Notes under the pieces: model-generated
Databases searched by the model: none
The model's input: the letters and a program-made list of their open reading frames with translations, nothing else
Told to the model about the DNA's origin: nothing
Origin: Vibrio japonicus
GTDB taxonomy: Bacteria > Pseudomonadota > Gammaproteobacteria > Enterobacterales > Vibrionaceae
Reading direction: 5' to 3'
DNA: 64,000 nucleotides
Assembly: GCF_024582835.1 (NCBI RefSeq)
Contig: NZ_CP102096.1
Coordinates: forward strand, 2,294,001-2,358,000
Made by a program: the position numbers and the translations under genes
Shown here: positions 27,848 through 37,763 of the stretch, one piece after another
Numbering within the stretch: position 1 is the stretch's first letter
Layout of the letters: every line of letters begins with the position of its first letter

Positions 27848-30223
27848 TTACCAAGTGAACATTTTTTTCAACCAACCGACAGGATCGTTCTCACAACGCT
27901 TTTTGAATTGGTTATTAACATCCCATACTGGCAACTTAAATGCACTCTGACAGCTCAGCTCTAAACTACCATGCGACGATTGAGCAAAGCCTACGGTACT
28001 CACACCTTTAGGCCATGGTAGCGTCAACTTTTCTGGGATTCGATGTTGCAGATACTCGGAATAAACACGCAACGCACCACTTGAACCCGTTAATTTAATC
28101 GATTTATTGTCATCACGCCCGAGCCAAACAGTAGTCACTTCCCGACCATCTACACCAACAAACCAGCTGTCTCGCGTGTCGTTACTTGTACCCGTTTTCC
28201 CAGCAAGCGCGGCCCAGCCAAACTTCTGGTTCAAGTGCCTGCCAGTTCCCTCTAACACGCCTCGCTTCATCGCGTACGTCGTCAGCCATGCCGCTTGTTG
28301 ATCAACGGCTTGAGAAACATGAGGTAAAGACTGGAACAACACGTTTCCGTCGAGATCAATCACCGAACGTAACGCGGATAAAGGAGCACGACGCCCAGAG
28401 TTGGTCAGCGTTTGATACATTTGCGCCACTTGGAATGGTGTCAGTGTAAACGAACCAAGTAACATAGAAGGAACAGGTTTAATTTCACTTCTATCGACGC
28501 CAAGTTTTTCTAACGTATCAACGACACTTGGGATACCCAATTGCATACCCAATTGTACGGTTGGAACATTATAAGACTTAGCCAAGGCGAGATAGAGAGG
28601 CACTTCACCGCGGAACTTACGATCGTAGTTACGAGGAGACCAAACCGTTCCTTGGCTACCTTTCAGACTTATTGGTTTATCTTGCAAAGTGGTGGCTAAG
28701 TTGTACTTTTCAGGCTGCTGAAGTGCAGTTAAGTAAATAGCTGGTTTTGCCAATGAACCAATTTGTCGACTCGCGTTGAGTGCACGGTTGAAACCATCAT
28801 AGCCGGTACGCTTTCCCCCCACCATGGCACGAATTTCACCTGTGTGGCGATCAACGGCAATCGCAGCGCCTTCTAGCGATTGGCCAGCAACTTTTGCTAA
28901 TTCTGGAATCTTGCTCGCAATGGCATTTTCTAACTCTTGCTGTGAGACAGGATCAAGCGAAGTAAACACTCTGAAACCACTGTCCGACTGGAACGCGCCG
29001 CCCACTTTTTCTTTCAATTCAATTTCTAACTGTTGAAAGTAAGAAGGCTGTCTGCTGGCAATTCTAGGGTTCTTCTGAATATCCAGCGGACGACTTGCCG
29101 CATTTTCAAATTGATCAGACGTTAAAATTCCCTGCTGCATCATCAGGCGAAGCACTAAGTCGCGGCGATCTCTTGCACGTTCAGGGTAGCGAATCGGGTT
29201 GTAGTAAGAAGGCCCCTTCACCATACCGACAAGCATAGCCAATTGATCGATGCGCAGTTCTTGAATTGGCTGGCCGAAATAGAGTCGCGACGCTAAGCCG
29301 AAACCATGGATGGCTTCACCACCGCTTTGGCCTAGGTAAACCTCATTTAGGTATCCTTCTAAAATACGATCTTTGCTATAACGATAGTCAATGATCAACG
29401 CAATATAAGCTTCGCGAAGTTTACGCCACAAGGTTCTTTCACTGGATAGAAAAATGTTTTTCGCCAGCTGCTGGGTTAAGGTACTGCCACCCTGTACGGT
29501 TCGTCCCGCTTTCACATTCGCAACAAGTGCTCGCGCAATGGCCAAAGGAGAAACGCCATCGTGCTGATAAAAGTCTCTATCTTCTGTCGCAAGTAGTGCA
29601 TCAACCATCGTTTCTGGAAACTGCTCTCGACGAAGGAACAATCGCTGTTCATCTTTGCCTTGCTCCAACATACCCAACATCTTTGGTTCTATACGCAGGT
29701 AACCAAGATCACCTCGTTTTTCTAGCGACTGGACTCGTTTCAAACCACTTTGGTCAAAATGCAGCATGATATGACGATCAGGTTCTGGGCCATCAGCAAA
29801 CTCAAATGGGCGTCGAATCAGCTCAATCTTCGTGGATGAAGACGAGTACTCACCTGGATAGCGAGGTTGACTCACCTTACGATAGTTCAGAACATCAAGC
29901 TCATTACGCACTTCTTTAATCGAAATAGTGTCACCTGGCGCAAGGTTTAGAATTCTCGCGTAAACGACCGTCGGTAAAGAAAACAGTTGGCCTTCAAAGC
30001 GCTGTTTCACAACACTGTCTAGGTAAATACCCACAAATACCAATATGGCAAACACCGCCAAGCTCACCTTCCAGCTGATTCCCCAAAGCGTCTTTAACCA
30101 ATGACGTTGGTTAGGCTTTTTAGGCGAGCGTTTTGGCGCTGTTGCTCTACGCTTACGAGCGGGCTTACTGGCAGATTTCGTTGTCTGAGATTTATTGCCA
30201 GTGGAAGTCGTTTTTTTTGTCAT
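27848..30223 (-). CDS. mrcB: Penicillin-binding protein 1B, bifunctional
   Basis: A 791-residue class A PBP that polymerises and cross-links peptidoglycan. A basic cytoplasmic N-terminus precedes one membrane helix (about 50-68). The glycosyltransferase domain shows EDRDFYQHDGVSPLAIARA and GGSTLTQQLAKN; the transpeptidase domain has SLAKP (SxxK), SYN and KTGTSNDTRDSWF. The UB2H-type region between membrane and GT51 marks it as PBP1B rather than 1A. The ATG overlaps the hrpB stop by three bases (TCAT at 30220-30223), so translation is coupled; the hrpB-mrcB order is as in E. coli. Confidence 0.95.
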   Translation of the reverse strand: MTKKTTSTGNKSQTTKSASKPARKRRATAPKRSPKKPNQRHWLKTLWGISWKVSLAVFAILVFVGIYLDSVVKQRFEGQLFSLPTVVYARILNLAPGDTISIKEVRNELDVLNYRKVSQPRYPGEYSSSSTKIELIRRPFEFADGPEPDRHIMLHFDQSGLKRVQSLEKRGDLGYLRIEPKMLGMLEQGKDEQRLFLRREQFPETMVDALLATEDRDFYQHDGVSPLAIARALVANVKAGRTVQGGSTLTQQLAKNIFLSSERTLWRKLREAYIALIIDYRYSKDRILEGYLNEVYLGQSGGEAIHGFGLASRLYFGQPIQELRIDQLAMLVGMVKGPSYYNPIRYPERARDRRDLVLRLMMQQGILTSDQFENAASRPLDIQKNPRIASRQPSYFQQLEIELKEKVGGAFQSDSGFRVFTSLDPVSQQELENAIASKIPELAKVAGQSLEGAAIAVDRHTGEIRAMVGGKRTGYDGFNRALNASRQIGSLAKPAIYLTALQQPEKYNLATTLQDKPISLKGSQGTVWSPRNYDRKFRGEVPLYLALAKSYNVPTVQLGMQLGIPSVVDTLEKLGVDRSEIKPVPSMLLGSFTLTPFQVAQMYQTLTNSGRRAPLSALRSVIDLDGNVLFQSLPHVSQAVDQQAAWLTTYAMKRGVLEGTGRHLNQKFGWAALAGKTGTSNDTRDSWFVGVDGREVTTVWLGRDDNKSIKLTGSSGALRVYSEYLQHRIPEKLTLPWPKGVSTVGFAQSSHGSLELSCQSAFKLPVWDVNNQFKKRCENDPVGWLKKMFTW

Positions 30224-32679
30224 GAGTTTAACTGTCGTTTCGTTTTAGTGGTTGCCACGTGGCTTGCTGGATCATCGGGCCATACATGTTTCGGATAACG
30301 GCCTTTCATTTCTTTCTGCACTTCTTTATATGCGCCATTCCAGAAACTCGCCAAATCACGGGTCACTTGGAGTGGCCTTTGTGCGGGAGATAGTAGCTCC
30401 AACACCAAGGTTTTTCGACCTTGTGCAATAGATGGCGAACTTTGTTCACCAAACATCTCTTGCATCCGCACAGACAAAACCGGTTCTTGGCCTTGCTGAT
30501 AACGGATCTTTTTCTTAGAGCCTGTTGGAACCTGATAATGTGTAGGTAACCATTGTTCGATCTCTTGATTCAACGGCCAACCGATGTACGCCATCATCGC
30601 CTCAACCAAATTGACTGAGTTCAGCCCTTTTACCGAGCGAACTCCTGTCAGGTAAGGCTCTAGCCAAAGTTCTAAGTTGCTAAGCAATGCCTTTTCATCA
30701 AGACCTGGCCATGATTGCTCTGGAAGCCAATCCGCCGCACAACGGAGTCGCTCCAATGTTTCTAGGCTTTGTGGTGTCCAATTTAATACTGAAAGTCCCT
30801 TCCGGTGAACGAAATTGAGTAAAGCTTTCGTCATTTTTTCGCCAACTGGTTCTGGAAGAGCGTGTCTGGCGAGGATTAATCGCCCGATTTTCTCCTGACG
30901 CTCGGCAATCAGCCTACCCTTTGATTCATCCCAATCGACCACTTCCTCTTGGGTTATGAGGTTCGGGCTAAATCGATCCAAAAGCCCAATATCAAACTCC
31001 GCCGCCAAGAATATCATTGCAGAATCGGAACGACCGCGCATCAAATCCACGACAACCAAATAATCGCTGCTCGCAAGGCGCTCTGTTTCTTGCATTTCTG
31101 CGCCATGGCCATTGGCCAGTAAAAATCGGCCATGTTGCTTACTTCTCGCTTGAGCGATCCGGTCAGGAAATGCGGATGCAAGCAACCCAGAAACAATGGA
31201 CTCATCAACCGCTTGAGGAGAAAACTGACCGCCCATTTTTTTCATTAAGTGCTGCGCACGCTGCAACACCACTTTTTGCTTACTGTGTTTACCTTGGTTA
31301 AAGCGGTGAACGCTATGAAGAAAATCCGTTGTATTTCGCTCGGTCTCTTCAAGCAAAGCGGCAACCAAAACAGCGGTATTTGTGCAGTCCAAAGACTCTG
31401 CACGCGCTAGCATCGCGGCTGTCCTAGGTTCAACTCCCAGCGATATCGCCAGTCGGCCAGAATCCGTCAATTGATGGTGGCGATTCATTAAACCAAGAGA
31501 TTGAAGAAGCGATCTTGCCTGATTAACAGCACTAAGCGGGGGTACATCTAGCCACTTTAAATCACTAGGTTCATTCGCGCCCCATTGGGCAAGTTCAAGC
31601 GATAAACCAGCCAGATCTGAATGGAGAATTTCAGGCTGAGGAACCTCTGCCAACTGACTAAACTGACTTTCACTGAACAAGCGCACACAAATGCCTGACT
31701 CAATACGACCAGCACGACCTGCCCTCTGCACCGCCGATGATTTTGCGATACGAACTTGCTCTAAACGAGTCACGCCCGTTTTTAAATCGAACCTCGCAAC
31801 ACGCTCCAAACCAGAGTCCACCACAAGGCGAATACCTTCAATCGTCAACGAGGTTTCCGCAATGTTGGTGGCCAGAACAATCTTTCTTTTTCCTGACATC
31901 GGAGGCTGAATAGCGGCTTGTTGCTGCTCGAACGTTAGCTGACCATAGAGCGGACAGACTTGTATGTCGTCAGCTAAATCTTGCAACCTTTCTTGAACGC
32001 GCTTAATCGCCGCGACGCCAGGTAAGAAAGCCAACAAAGAGCCGCTTTCTGTTGTCATCAAGCGGGTTATTTGTCGGCTCATTAGATCTTCTAAATGTTC
32101 ATTCGCTTTAACGGCGTGATAGCGGTATTCAACAGGAAAGCTACGTCCTTGTGACTCAACATAGCGCGCATCTGGCAAGAGTGAACACAAAGCCTGCTCA
32201 TCGAGTGTGGCAGACATGACCACCAGCTTGAGATCATCACGAAGGGCTTCTTGTATTTCGAGGCAGAAAGCCAATGCGGTATCCGCGTGAATACTACGTT
32301 CGTGAAATTCATCAAAGATCACCATATCCACTCCTGACAATTCAGGGTCAGACTGAATCATGCGAGTTAATATGCCTTCTGTCACAATTTCCAGTTTGGT
32401 GTCACGGCTCACTTTCGTATCACCGCGAACACGATATCCCACCTTCTGGCCAACAGGCTCACCAAGCTGCTGAGCCAAATAACGCGCAATATTTCTTGCC
32501 GCCAATCGCCTAGGCTCAAGCATGATTATTTTGCCTTCCACCACATTCTCTTGAAGTAGTTTTAATGGAAAGTAAGTCGACTTACCGGCACCCGGTGCAG
32601 CTTTTAGAATGAGCTGAGCATCAGAACGCACGCCAGAGAGAAGCTCCGGCATGACGCCTTCAATAGGCAATTGTGACAA
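30220..32679 (-). CDS. hrpB: ATP-dependent RNA helicase HrpB
   Basis: An 819-residue DEAH-type helicase. Walker A APGAGKST, the DEFHER box in MVIFDEFHERS, and QRAGRAGR (motif VI) are all visible; the C-terminal half has the HrpB-specific domain. Its physiological substrate is not established in the family. I place the start at a TTG (CAA at 32677-32679), giving MSQLPIEGVMPELL like other HrpB proteins, with AAGG eight bases upstream. A further upstream TTG at 32733 would add 18 residues absent from relatives and would reach to the sfsA start. Divergent from sfsA. Confidence 0.9.
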   Translation of the reverse strand: MSQLPIEGVMPELLSGVRSDAQLILKAAPGAGKSTYFPLKLLQENVVEGKIIMLEPRRLAARNIARYLAQQLGEPVGQKVGYRVRGDTKVSRDTKLEIVTEGILTRMIQSDPELSGVDMVIFDEFHERSIHADTALAFCLEIQEALRDDLKLVVMSATLDEQALCSLLPDARYVESQGRSFPVEYRYHAVKANEHLEDLMSRQITRLMTTESGSLLAFLPGVAAIKRVQERLQDLADDIQVCPLYGQLTFEQQQAAIQPPMSGKRKIVLATNIAETSLTIEGIRLVVDSGLERVARFDLKTGVTRLEQVRIAKSSAVQRAGRAGRIESGICVRLFSESQFSQLAEVPQPEILHSDLAGLSLELAQWGANEPSDLKWLDVPPLSAVNQARSLLQSLGLMNRHHQLTDSGRLAISLGVEPRTAAMLARAESLDCTNTAVLVAALLEETERNTTDFLHSVHRFNQGKHSKQKVVLQRAQHLMKKMGGQFSPQAVDESIVSGLLASAFPDRIAQARSKQHGRFLLANGHGAEMQETERLASSDYLVVVDLMRGRSDSAMIFLAAEFDIGLLDRFSPNLITQEEVVDWDESKGRLIAERQEKIGRLILARHALPEPVGEKMTKALLNFVHRKGLSVLNWTPQSLETLERLRCAADWLPEQSWPGLDEKALLSNLELWLEPYLTGVRSVKGLNSVNLVEAMMAYIGWPLNQEIEQWLPTHYQVPTGSKKKIRYQQGQEPVLSVRMQEMFGEQSSPSIAQGRKTLVLELLSPAQRPLQVTRDLASFWNGAYKEVQKEMKGRYPKHVWPDDPASHVATTKTKRQLNS

Positions 32680-32733
32680 TGGGAAAACCTTATGGTGTAA
32701 TGATGCAAATATTGTACATAAATCCAGTGCCAA

Positions 32734-33447
32734 ATGAAGTTTGAACCCAGATTAGAATCCGCAACGCTAATAAAACGATACAAACGATTTTTAGCAGACA
32801 TTACGCTACCGGATGGCAGCGAACGTACTATCCACTGTGCGAATACAGGTGCAATGACAGGCTGCGCAGAGCCCGGTAATACGGTGTGGTATTCAACATC
32901 TGACAACCCGAAAAGGAAGTATCCCAATAGCTGGGAGCTGAGTGAAACCAAAGATGGCCATAGCATCTGTATCAATACAGCAAGAGCAAACCAATTAGCA
33001 GTAGAAGCCATTCAGTCACAAGTGATTGAAGAGCTTAACGGATATGATCAACTTCAAACTGAAGTTAAATATGGGAGTGAAAATAGTAGGATTGATATCT
33101 TGCTCAACTCAAAAAATAAGCCAAGCTGCTATATAGAAGTCAAAAGTGTGACTTTATTGGATGTCAATATTGAAGGTCAAGGCTACTTTCCTGATGCTGT
33201 AACAACGCGGGGGCAAAAGCACCTAAGAGAGCTCTCAGAAATGGCACAAAATGGAAGCCGGGCTGTACTTTTATTTGCTGTTTTACATTCGGGTATTGAA
33301 AAAGTCTCAGCGGCACACCATATAGACGCGACATATTCACAATTACTGAAAAAAGCACAAGAGCAAGGAGTGGAAGTTCTCTGCTACAAAGCCGAACTTT
33401 CTGATTCTGAGATGAGGCTCGTCAAGGCAATTGAATTTATCAATTAG
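32734..33447 (+). CDS. sfsA: Sugar fermentation stimulation protein SfsA
   Basis: A 237-residue SfsA protein. [53 protein letters not shown] and [10 protein letters not shown] match E. coli SfsA closely. The family has an OB-like N-terminal domain and a nuclease-like fold; a sugar-metabolism regulatory role is historical and poorly defined. No clear ribosome binding site precedes the ATG. It heads the sfsA-dksA-gluQ-pcnB-folK-panBC series that E. coli shares. Confidence 0.93.
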   Translation: MKFEPRLESATLIKRYKRFLADITLPDGSERTIHCANTGAMTGCAEPGNTVWYSTSDNPKRKYPNSWELSETKDGHSICINTARANQLAVEAIQSQVIEELNGYDQLQTEVKYGSENSRIDILLNSKNKPSCYIEVKSVTLLDVNIEGQGYFPDAVTTRGQKHLRELSEMAQNGSRAVLLFAVLHSGIEKVSAAHHIDATYSQLLKKAQEQGVEVLCYKAELSDSEMRLVKAIEFIN

Positions 33448-33498
33448 CGCTAAAAGTGACGAGACCTCCACATTGACGACAAGTTTGCAATACAGAGT

Positions 33499-33527
33499 TT
33501 GCCTCGCTAAGTTCTTTTTGCTATAGA
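33499..33527 (+). promoter_or_regulatory. Sigma70 promoter of dksA
   Basis: TTGCCT (33499-33504) and TATAGA (33522-33527) are separated by 17 bases, with TGC directly before the -10, an extended -10 arrangement. Transcription would start near 33534, about 53 bases before the dksA ATG. Confidence 0.6.
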
Positions 33528-33586
33528 TACCCGCCTTAAAATAGACTGCTGAGTTCAGTTGACTAGGTGTTAGTAGGAGATGCTGC

Positions 33587-34033
33587 ATGCCAGAATCAAA
33601 GAAAAAAGCGCTAGGCATCCTAGCCATCGCAGGGGTTGAGCCATATCAAGAGAAAGCTGGTGAAGAGTACATGTCACCAGATCAATTGGCTCATTTTACT
33701 AAAATTTTAACAGCTTGGCGCAACCAGCTTAGGGAAGAAGTTGAGCGTACTGTTCACCACATGCAGGACGAAGCAGCTAATTTCCCTGATCCAGTTGACC
33801 GTGCTTCTCAGGAAGAAGAGTTTAGTCTTGAGCTTCGTAACCGTGACCGTGAGCGTCGCCTAATTAAGAAGATCGAGAAAACATTAGACAAGATCGAAGA
33901 AGACGATTTTGGCTTCTGTGAATCATGTGGTATTGAAATTGGCATTCGCCGCCTAGAGGCGCGCCCAACTGCCGATCTTTGTATCGACTGTAAGACACTT
34001 GCAGAGATCAAAGAAAAACAGATGCAAGGTTAA
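33587..34033 (+). CDS. dksA: RNA polymerase-binding transcription factor DksA
   Basis: A 148-residue DksA, the ppGpp co-factor that enters the secondary channel of RNA polymerase. The coiled-coil tip carries Asp68 and Asp71 in [13 protein letters not shown], and the zinc finger is complete: Cys111, Cys114, Cys132 and Cys135 in CESCG...CIDC. The C-terminus [25 protein letters not shown] is nearly invariant in gammaproteobacteria. GGAG lies ten bases before the ATG. It has its own promoter and a strong terminator that separates it from gluQ. Confidence 0.97.
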   Translation: MPESKKKALGILAIAGVEPYQEKAGEEYMSPDQLAHFTKILTAWRNQLREEVERTVHHMQDEAANFPDPVDRASQEEEFSLELRNRDRERRLIKKIEKTLDKIEEDDFGFCESCGIEIGIRRLEARPTADLCIDCKTLAEIKEKQMQG

Positions 34034-34055
34034 TAACCTGCTTTGCATTAAAGAG

Positions 34056-34079
34056 AAAGGGAGCTTTGGCTCCCTTTTT
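34056..34079 (+). terminator. Terminator between dksA and gluQ
   Basis: AAAGGGAGC (34056-34064) and GCTCCCTTT (34069-34077) with a TTTG loop, then TTTTT. It lies only 27 bases before the gluQ ATG. A dksA-gluQ terminator controlling gluQ by readthrough is known in enterobacteria. Confidence 0.88.
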
Positions 34080-34105
34080 GGTTTAATAAGATTCATGAAA
34101 TTGCT

Positions 34106-34996
34106 ATGAGTTACATCGGACGCTTCGCTCCTTCGCCGTCAGGGCCACTCCATTTTGGTTCGCTAGTCGCGGCTCTGGGCAGCTATTTTCAAGCCAAAGC
34201 CAAAAACGGTAAGTGGCTAGTACGTATCGAAGATCTGGATCCGCCTCGTGAAATGCCGGGTGCTTCCGAGCTGATTTTAAAAACTTTGGAAGCATATCAA
34301 CTGCACTGGGATGGTGACGTTGTGTATCAAAGCCAACGTCACGATCTCTATCAGTCTCAAATAGATACGTGGCTCAAGTCCGGTCAGGCTTATTACTGCC
34401 AATGCACCCGAAAACAGATAAAAGATTCGGGTGGTTTTTACACAGGTACGTGCCGAGATCGACACCTGTCAGATTCAGGTAACAACGCGATTCGCTTAAA
34501 AATGACCGCGCCGGTTTATCAGTTCGATGATCAAAAACATGGCCTGCTAGAGATCCCTGCCTCTTTAGCAGATGAAGATTTTATTATAAAACGCCGAGAT
34601 GGCTTATATGCCTACAACCTTGCGGTAGTATTGGATGATATCGAACAAGGCGTTACTGAAGTGGTACGCGGTGCGGATCTCATTGAGCCCACAGGCCGAC
34701 AAATAAGCCTGTATAAAATGTTATCTAAACAGCCAGTTAGCTATCTTCATTTACCGCTGGCATTAGGTGATAATGGGCAAAAATTGTCCAAACAGAATCA
34801 TGCTCCGGCGATCGATAACAGCAACCCTAAGCCTGCATTACTTGATGCGATGCGTTTCCTAGGCTTTGAAATAGCTAAGGATATCGAGCAGTTAGACATC
34901 TCAGAGATCATCGCATGGGGCGTAAAAACATGGCAGCTACAGCAGCTACCCGACTCCACCGAGATCACACCAAGATTCTCAAACAGCTCGCTGTAA
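34106..34996 (+). CDS. gluQ: Glutamyl-Q tRNA(Asp) synthetase
   Basis: A 296-residue truncated class I synthetase that attaches glutamate to the queuosine base of tRNA(Asp). It has the catalytic core only: GRFAPSPSGPLHFGSL in place of HIGH, KLSKQNH as the KMSKS loop, and zinc ligands in YCQCTRKQIKDSGGFYTGTC. No anticodon-binding domain follows, as expected for GluQRS. The first residues MSYIGRFAPSP support the ATG at 34106. Expression probably depends on readthrough of the dksA terminator just upstream or a weak local promoter. Confidence 0.94.
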   Translation: MSYIGRFAPSPSGPLHFGSLVAALGSYFQAKAKNGKWLVRIEDLDPPREMPGASELILKTLEAYQLHWDGDVVYQSQRHDLYQSQIDTWLKSGQAYYCQCTRKQIKDSGGFYTGTCRDRHLSDSGNNAIRLKMTAPVYQFDDQKHGLLEIPASLADEDFIIKRRDGLYAYNLAVVLDDIEQGVTEVVRGADLIEPTGRQISLYKMLSKQPVSYLHLPLALGDNGQKLSKQNHAPAIDNSNPKPALLDAMRFLGFEIAKDIEQLDISEIIAWGVKTWQLQQLPDSTEITPRFSNSSL

Positions 34997-35082
34997 GCTA
35001 TTATTAGCCGCAAATTCGCCTTAATAGGCACCAAATTAGCCTGAAGCAAGGTTGGTTTTCACCATATTATTGCCAGAAGCAC

Positions 35083-36450
35083 ATGAATAAAAACGACTAT
35101 ACACCAAGCGAAACAAACATATACCCAGAGCTATCTCTGAATGTCATAACTCGCCAAGAGCATAATATCTCTCGCAAACAGATCAGCGATAATGCATTGA
35201 AGGTGCTATACAGACTTCATGGTGCAGGCTTTGATGCGTATCTTGTTGGTGGTGGAGTACGCGATTTATTACTCAGCCAGCACCCTAAAGATTTTGATAT
35301 TGCGACCAACGCAACGCCAGAGCAAATTCGCCACCTCTTTAAAAACTGTCGCTTAATCGGCCGACGTTTTAGACTGGCTCATATCATGTTCGGTCGCGAT
35401 ATTATCGAAGTAGCCACTTTCCGAGGTCATCACCAAGAGTCGAGTAAGAATGTCTCTCAGCAGTCTAAAGAAGGCATGTTGCTGCGTGATAATGTCTACG
35501 GCACCATTGACGAAGATGCCGAGCGTCGTGACTTTACGATCAATGCGATGTACTACAGCATCGCAGACTACTCGATCCACGACTATGCAGGTGGCATAGA
35601 AGATCTGCAAGACAAGCTTGTCCGCTTAATCGGCGATCCTGAAACTCGTTACCGTGAGGATCCGGTGCGCATGCTGCGTGCCATTCGTTTCGCCGTTAAA
35701 CTCGATTTCGATATTGAAGAAGAGACAGCAGCGCCTATCGAAGAAATGGCGCTCCTTCTACGAGATATTCCACCAGCGCGCCTGTATGAAGAATCTCTAA
35801 AAATGCTGCAGTCAGGTCACGGATTAGAAACCTACCACCTGATGCGTGAGTACAATTTGTTCCAGCAGCTATTCCCAACCATTGCTGAGTTTTTCACTGA
35901 AGATTACTCATCAAACACTGAACAGATGCTGGATGTAGTTCTTGACGCCACCGACCAACGCATTGAGGAAGGCAAACGCATTAATCCTGCGTTTATGTTT
36001 GCGGCAATGCTTTGGTATCCTCTGCAAGAAAAAGCAGAATGGCTAATGGAGAAACACAACTTCTCCTATTACGATGCCGTTATGGAAGCGAGCAATATCA
36101 TACTAGATGAGCAAGTTCGTACCATTGCGATCCCTCGTCGTCACACCGCGACTATCCGCGAGATTTGGCAACTTCAGCTGCGACTGCCTCGTCGCAATGG
36201 TAAACGCGCATTCCGTCTGATGGAGCTGAATAAGTTCCGAGCAGGCTATGACTTTTTAGAGATGCGCGGTGAAATTGAAGGTGGAGAGACCACCCAGCTC
36301 GCTAAGTGGTGGAATACTTTCCAATCTGCTGGCCGAAATATGCGCCAAGCGATGGTTGCCGATATTGATGGACCAACATCAAGCTCAGGCACACCGAAGA
36401 AACGTCGCCGCAAAAACTTTCGTAAGAGCAAACCAAAGGCAACATCATGA
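35083..36450 (+). CDS. pcnB: Poly(A) polymerase I
   Basis: A 455-residue nucleotidyltransferase that adds poly(A) tails to RNA 3' ends and promotes decay. The catalytic head has VGGGVRDLLLSQHPKDFDIATNATPEQIRHLF with the metal-binding Asp-x-Asp, then GRRFRLAH and RRDFTINAMYY. The C-terminus is very basic (KKRRRKNFRKSKPK), as in E. coli. The translation start is uncertain: no good ribosome binding site precedes ATG 35083, and E. coli pcnB is known for a rare weak start codon. Its last four bases overlap folK (ATGA, 36447-36450). Confidence 0.94.
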   Translation: MNKNDYTPSETNIYPELSLNVITRQEHNISRKQISDNALKVLYRLHGAGFDAYLVGGGVRDLLLSQHPKDFDIATNATPEQIRHLFKNCRLIGRRFRLAHIMFGRDIIEVATFRGHHQESSKNVSQQSKEGMLLRDNVYGTIDEDAERRDFTINAMYYSIADYSIHDYAGGIEDLQDKLVRLIGDPETRYREDPVRMLRAIRFAVKLDFDIEEETAAPIEEMALLLRDIPPARLYEESLKMLQSGHGLETYHLMREYNLFQQLFPTIAEFFTEDYSSNTEQMLDVVLDATDQRIEEGKRINPAFMFAAMLWYPLQEKAEWLMEKHNFSYYDAVMEASNIILDEQVRTIAIPRRHTATIREIWQLQLRLPRRNGKRAFRLMELNKFRAGYDFLEMRGEIEGGETTQLAKWWNTFQSAGRNMRQAMVADIDGPTSSSGTPKKRRRKNFRKSKPKATS

Positions 36451-36932
36451 TCACGGTATTTATTGCTGTAGGAAGTAACCTGTCTGATCCTGTTGGGCAG
36501 ACAAAAAATGCCATTGAAGCATTAAAGTGCTTACCTAAATCTGAGTTTATTCAAAGCTCTAGTCTATACAGTAGCACGCCTATGGGACCGCAAGATCAGC
36601 CTGACTACATCAATGCTGTTGTCGAAATACAAACAGAATTAACGCCACTTGAACTGCTCGACTGCACACAAGCTACCGAGTTGGAGCAAGGGCGCGTCCG
36701 CAAAGAAGAGCGCTGGGGCCCAAGAACCTTAGATCTAGATATTATTCTTTACGGCAATGAGGTGATTGATTCAGAGCGTCTGGTCGTTCCGCATTATGGA
36801 ATGAAAGAGCGCGAATTTGTGCTCTACCCGCTTGCTGAAATCGCACCAAATTTAACCCTCCCATGCGGGAGCAGGCTAGAAGACTTGCTGAAAGTCGTAG
36901 ATAAGAATGGCCTGACCATTTGGCAATCATAG
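36447..36932 (+). CDS. folK: 2-amino-4-hydroxy-6-hydroxymethyldihydropteridine pyrophosphokinase
   Basis: A 161-residue HPPK of folate synthesis, transferring pyrophosphate from ATP to 6-hydroxymethyl-dihydropterin. The N-terminal VGSNLSDP motif, the [19 protein letters not shown] signature and [20 protein letters not shown] are all present. It overlaps the pcnB stop by four bases, so translation is coupled. panB follows after 23 bases. Confidence 0.95.
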   Translation: MITVFIAVGSNLSDPVGQTKNAIEALKCLPKSEFIQSSSLYSSTPMGPQDQPDYINAVVEIQTELTPLELLDCTQATELEQGRVRKEERWGPRTLDLDIILYGNEVIDSERLVVPHYGMKEREFVLYPLAEIAPNLTLPCGSRLEDLLKVVDKNGLTIWQS

Positions 36933-36955
36933 CCAACTCCTTAAAAGGAAAAATC

Positions 36956-37750
36956 ATGAAAAAAATGTCCATCAACGACCTGATGAAATGGAAGCAGGAA
37001 GGTCGTAAATTTGCAACTTCTACTGCTTACGATGCGAGCTTTGCACAGCTATTTGAAAGTCAGGAGATGCCTGTACTTTTAGTCGGTGACTCTTTAGGTA
37101 TGGTCCTACAAGGGACGCGAGACACTCTGCCTGTCACGGTAGAAGACATCGCCTACCATACGCGCTGCGTTCGTGCTGGTAGCCCTAATTGCCTACTGAT
37201 GGCTGATATGCCCTTTATGAGCTATGCAACACCAGAGCAAGCTTGTGAAAATGCGGCTCACCTAATGCGTGCAGGCGCAAACATGGTAAAAATTGAAGGC
37301 GGCGACTGGCTGGTTGAGACGGTTAAAATGCTAACAGAGCGTGCCGTTCCTGTCTGTGCCCACCTAGGCTTAACACCACAATCGGTGAATATCTTTGGTG
37401 GATTTAAAGTGCAAGGCCGCGACAAAGAAAAAGCCGATCGCATGGTAAGTGATGCACTGGCGCTGCAGGAAGCTGGCGCTCAAATCATCTTACTTGAGTG
37501 TATCCCTCAAGAATTGGCAGCGCGTATTACCGAAGTGTGTGATGTACCTGTTATTGGCATTGGCGCAGGTAACGTAACCGATGGTCAAATTTTGGTTATG
37601 CACGATATGTTTGGTATCTCGGCTAACTACATGCCTAAGTTCTCTAAGAACTTCCTCGCTGAAACAGGCGATATGCGTGCAGCAGTCGCTAAATACAAAG
37701 CGGATGTAGAAAGCGGCGCTTTCCCAGACGAATCACATACGATTGCCTAA
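36956..37750 (+). CDS. panB: 3-methyl-2-oxobutanoate hydroxymethyltransferase
   Basis: A 264-residue enzyme, the same length as E. coli PanB, making ketopantoate from alpha-ketoisovalerate and methylene-tetrahydrofolate. [28 protein letters not shown] and [18 protein letters not shown] are family blocks. ATG 36956 is chosen because AAAAGGAAAAATC precedes it; an earlier ATG lies inside folK. It is the first step of the pantothenate pathway, with panC directly downstream. Unlike E. coli, no panD follows. Confidence 0.95.
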   Translation: MKKMSINDLMKWKQEGRKFATSTAYDASFAQLFESQEMPVLLVGDSLGMVLQGTRDTLPVTVEDIAYHTRCVRAGSPNCLLMADMPFMSYATPEQACENAAHLMRAGANMVKIEGGDWLVETVKMLTERAVPVCAHLGLTPQSVNIFGGFKVQGRDKEKADRMVSDALALQEAGAQIILLECIPQELAARITEVCDVPVIGIGAGNVTDGQILVMHDMFGISANYMPKFSKNFLAETGDMRAAVAKYKADVESGAFPDESHTIA

Positions 37751-37763
37751 GGACACTATACTC

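Noticed and set aside
32680..32733. Longer HrpB N-terminus starting at a TTG at 32733
   Set aside because: The extra 18 residues are not found in relatives. The TTG at 32679 has AAGG at proper spacing and gives MSQLPIE.
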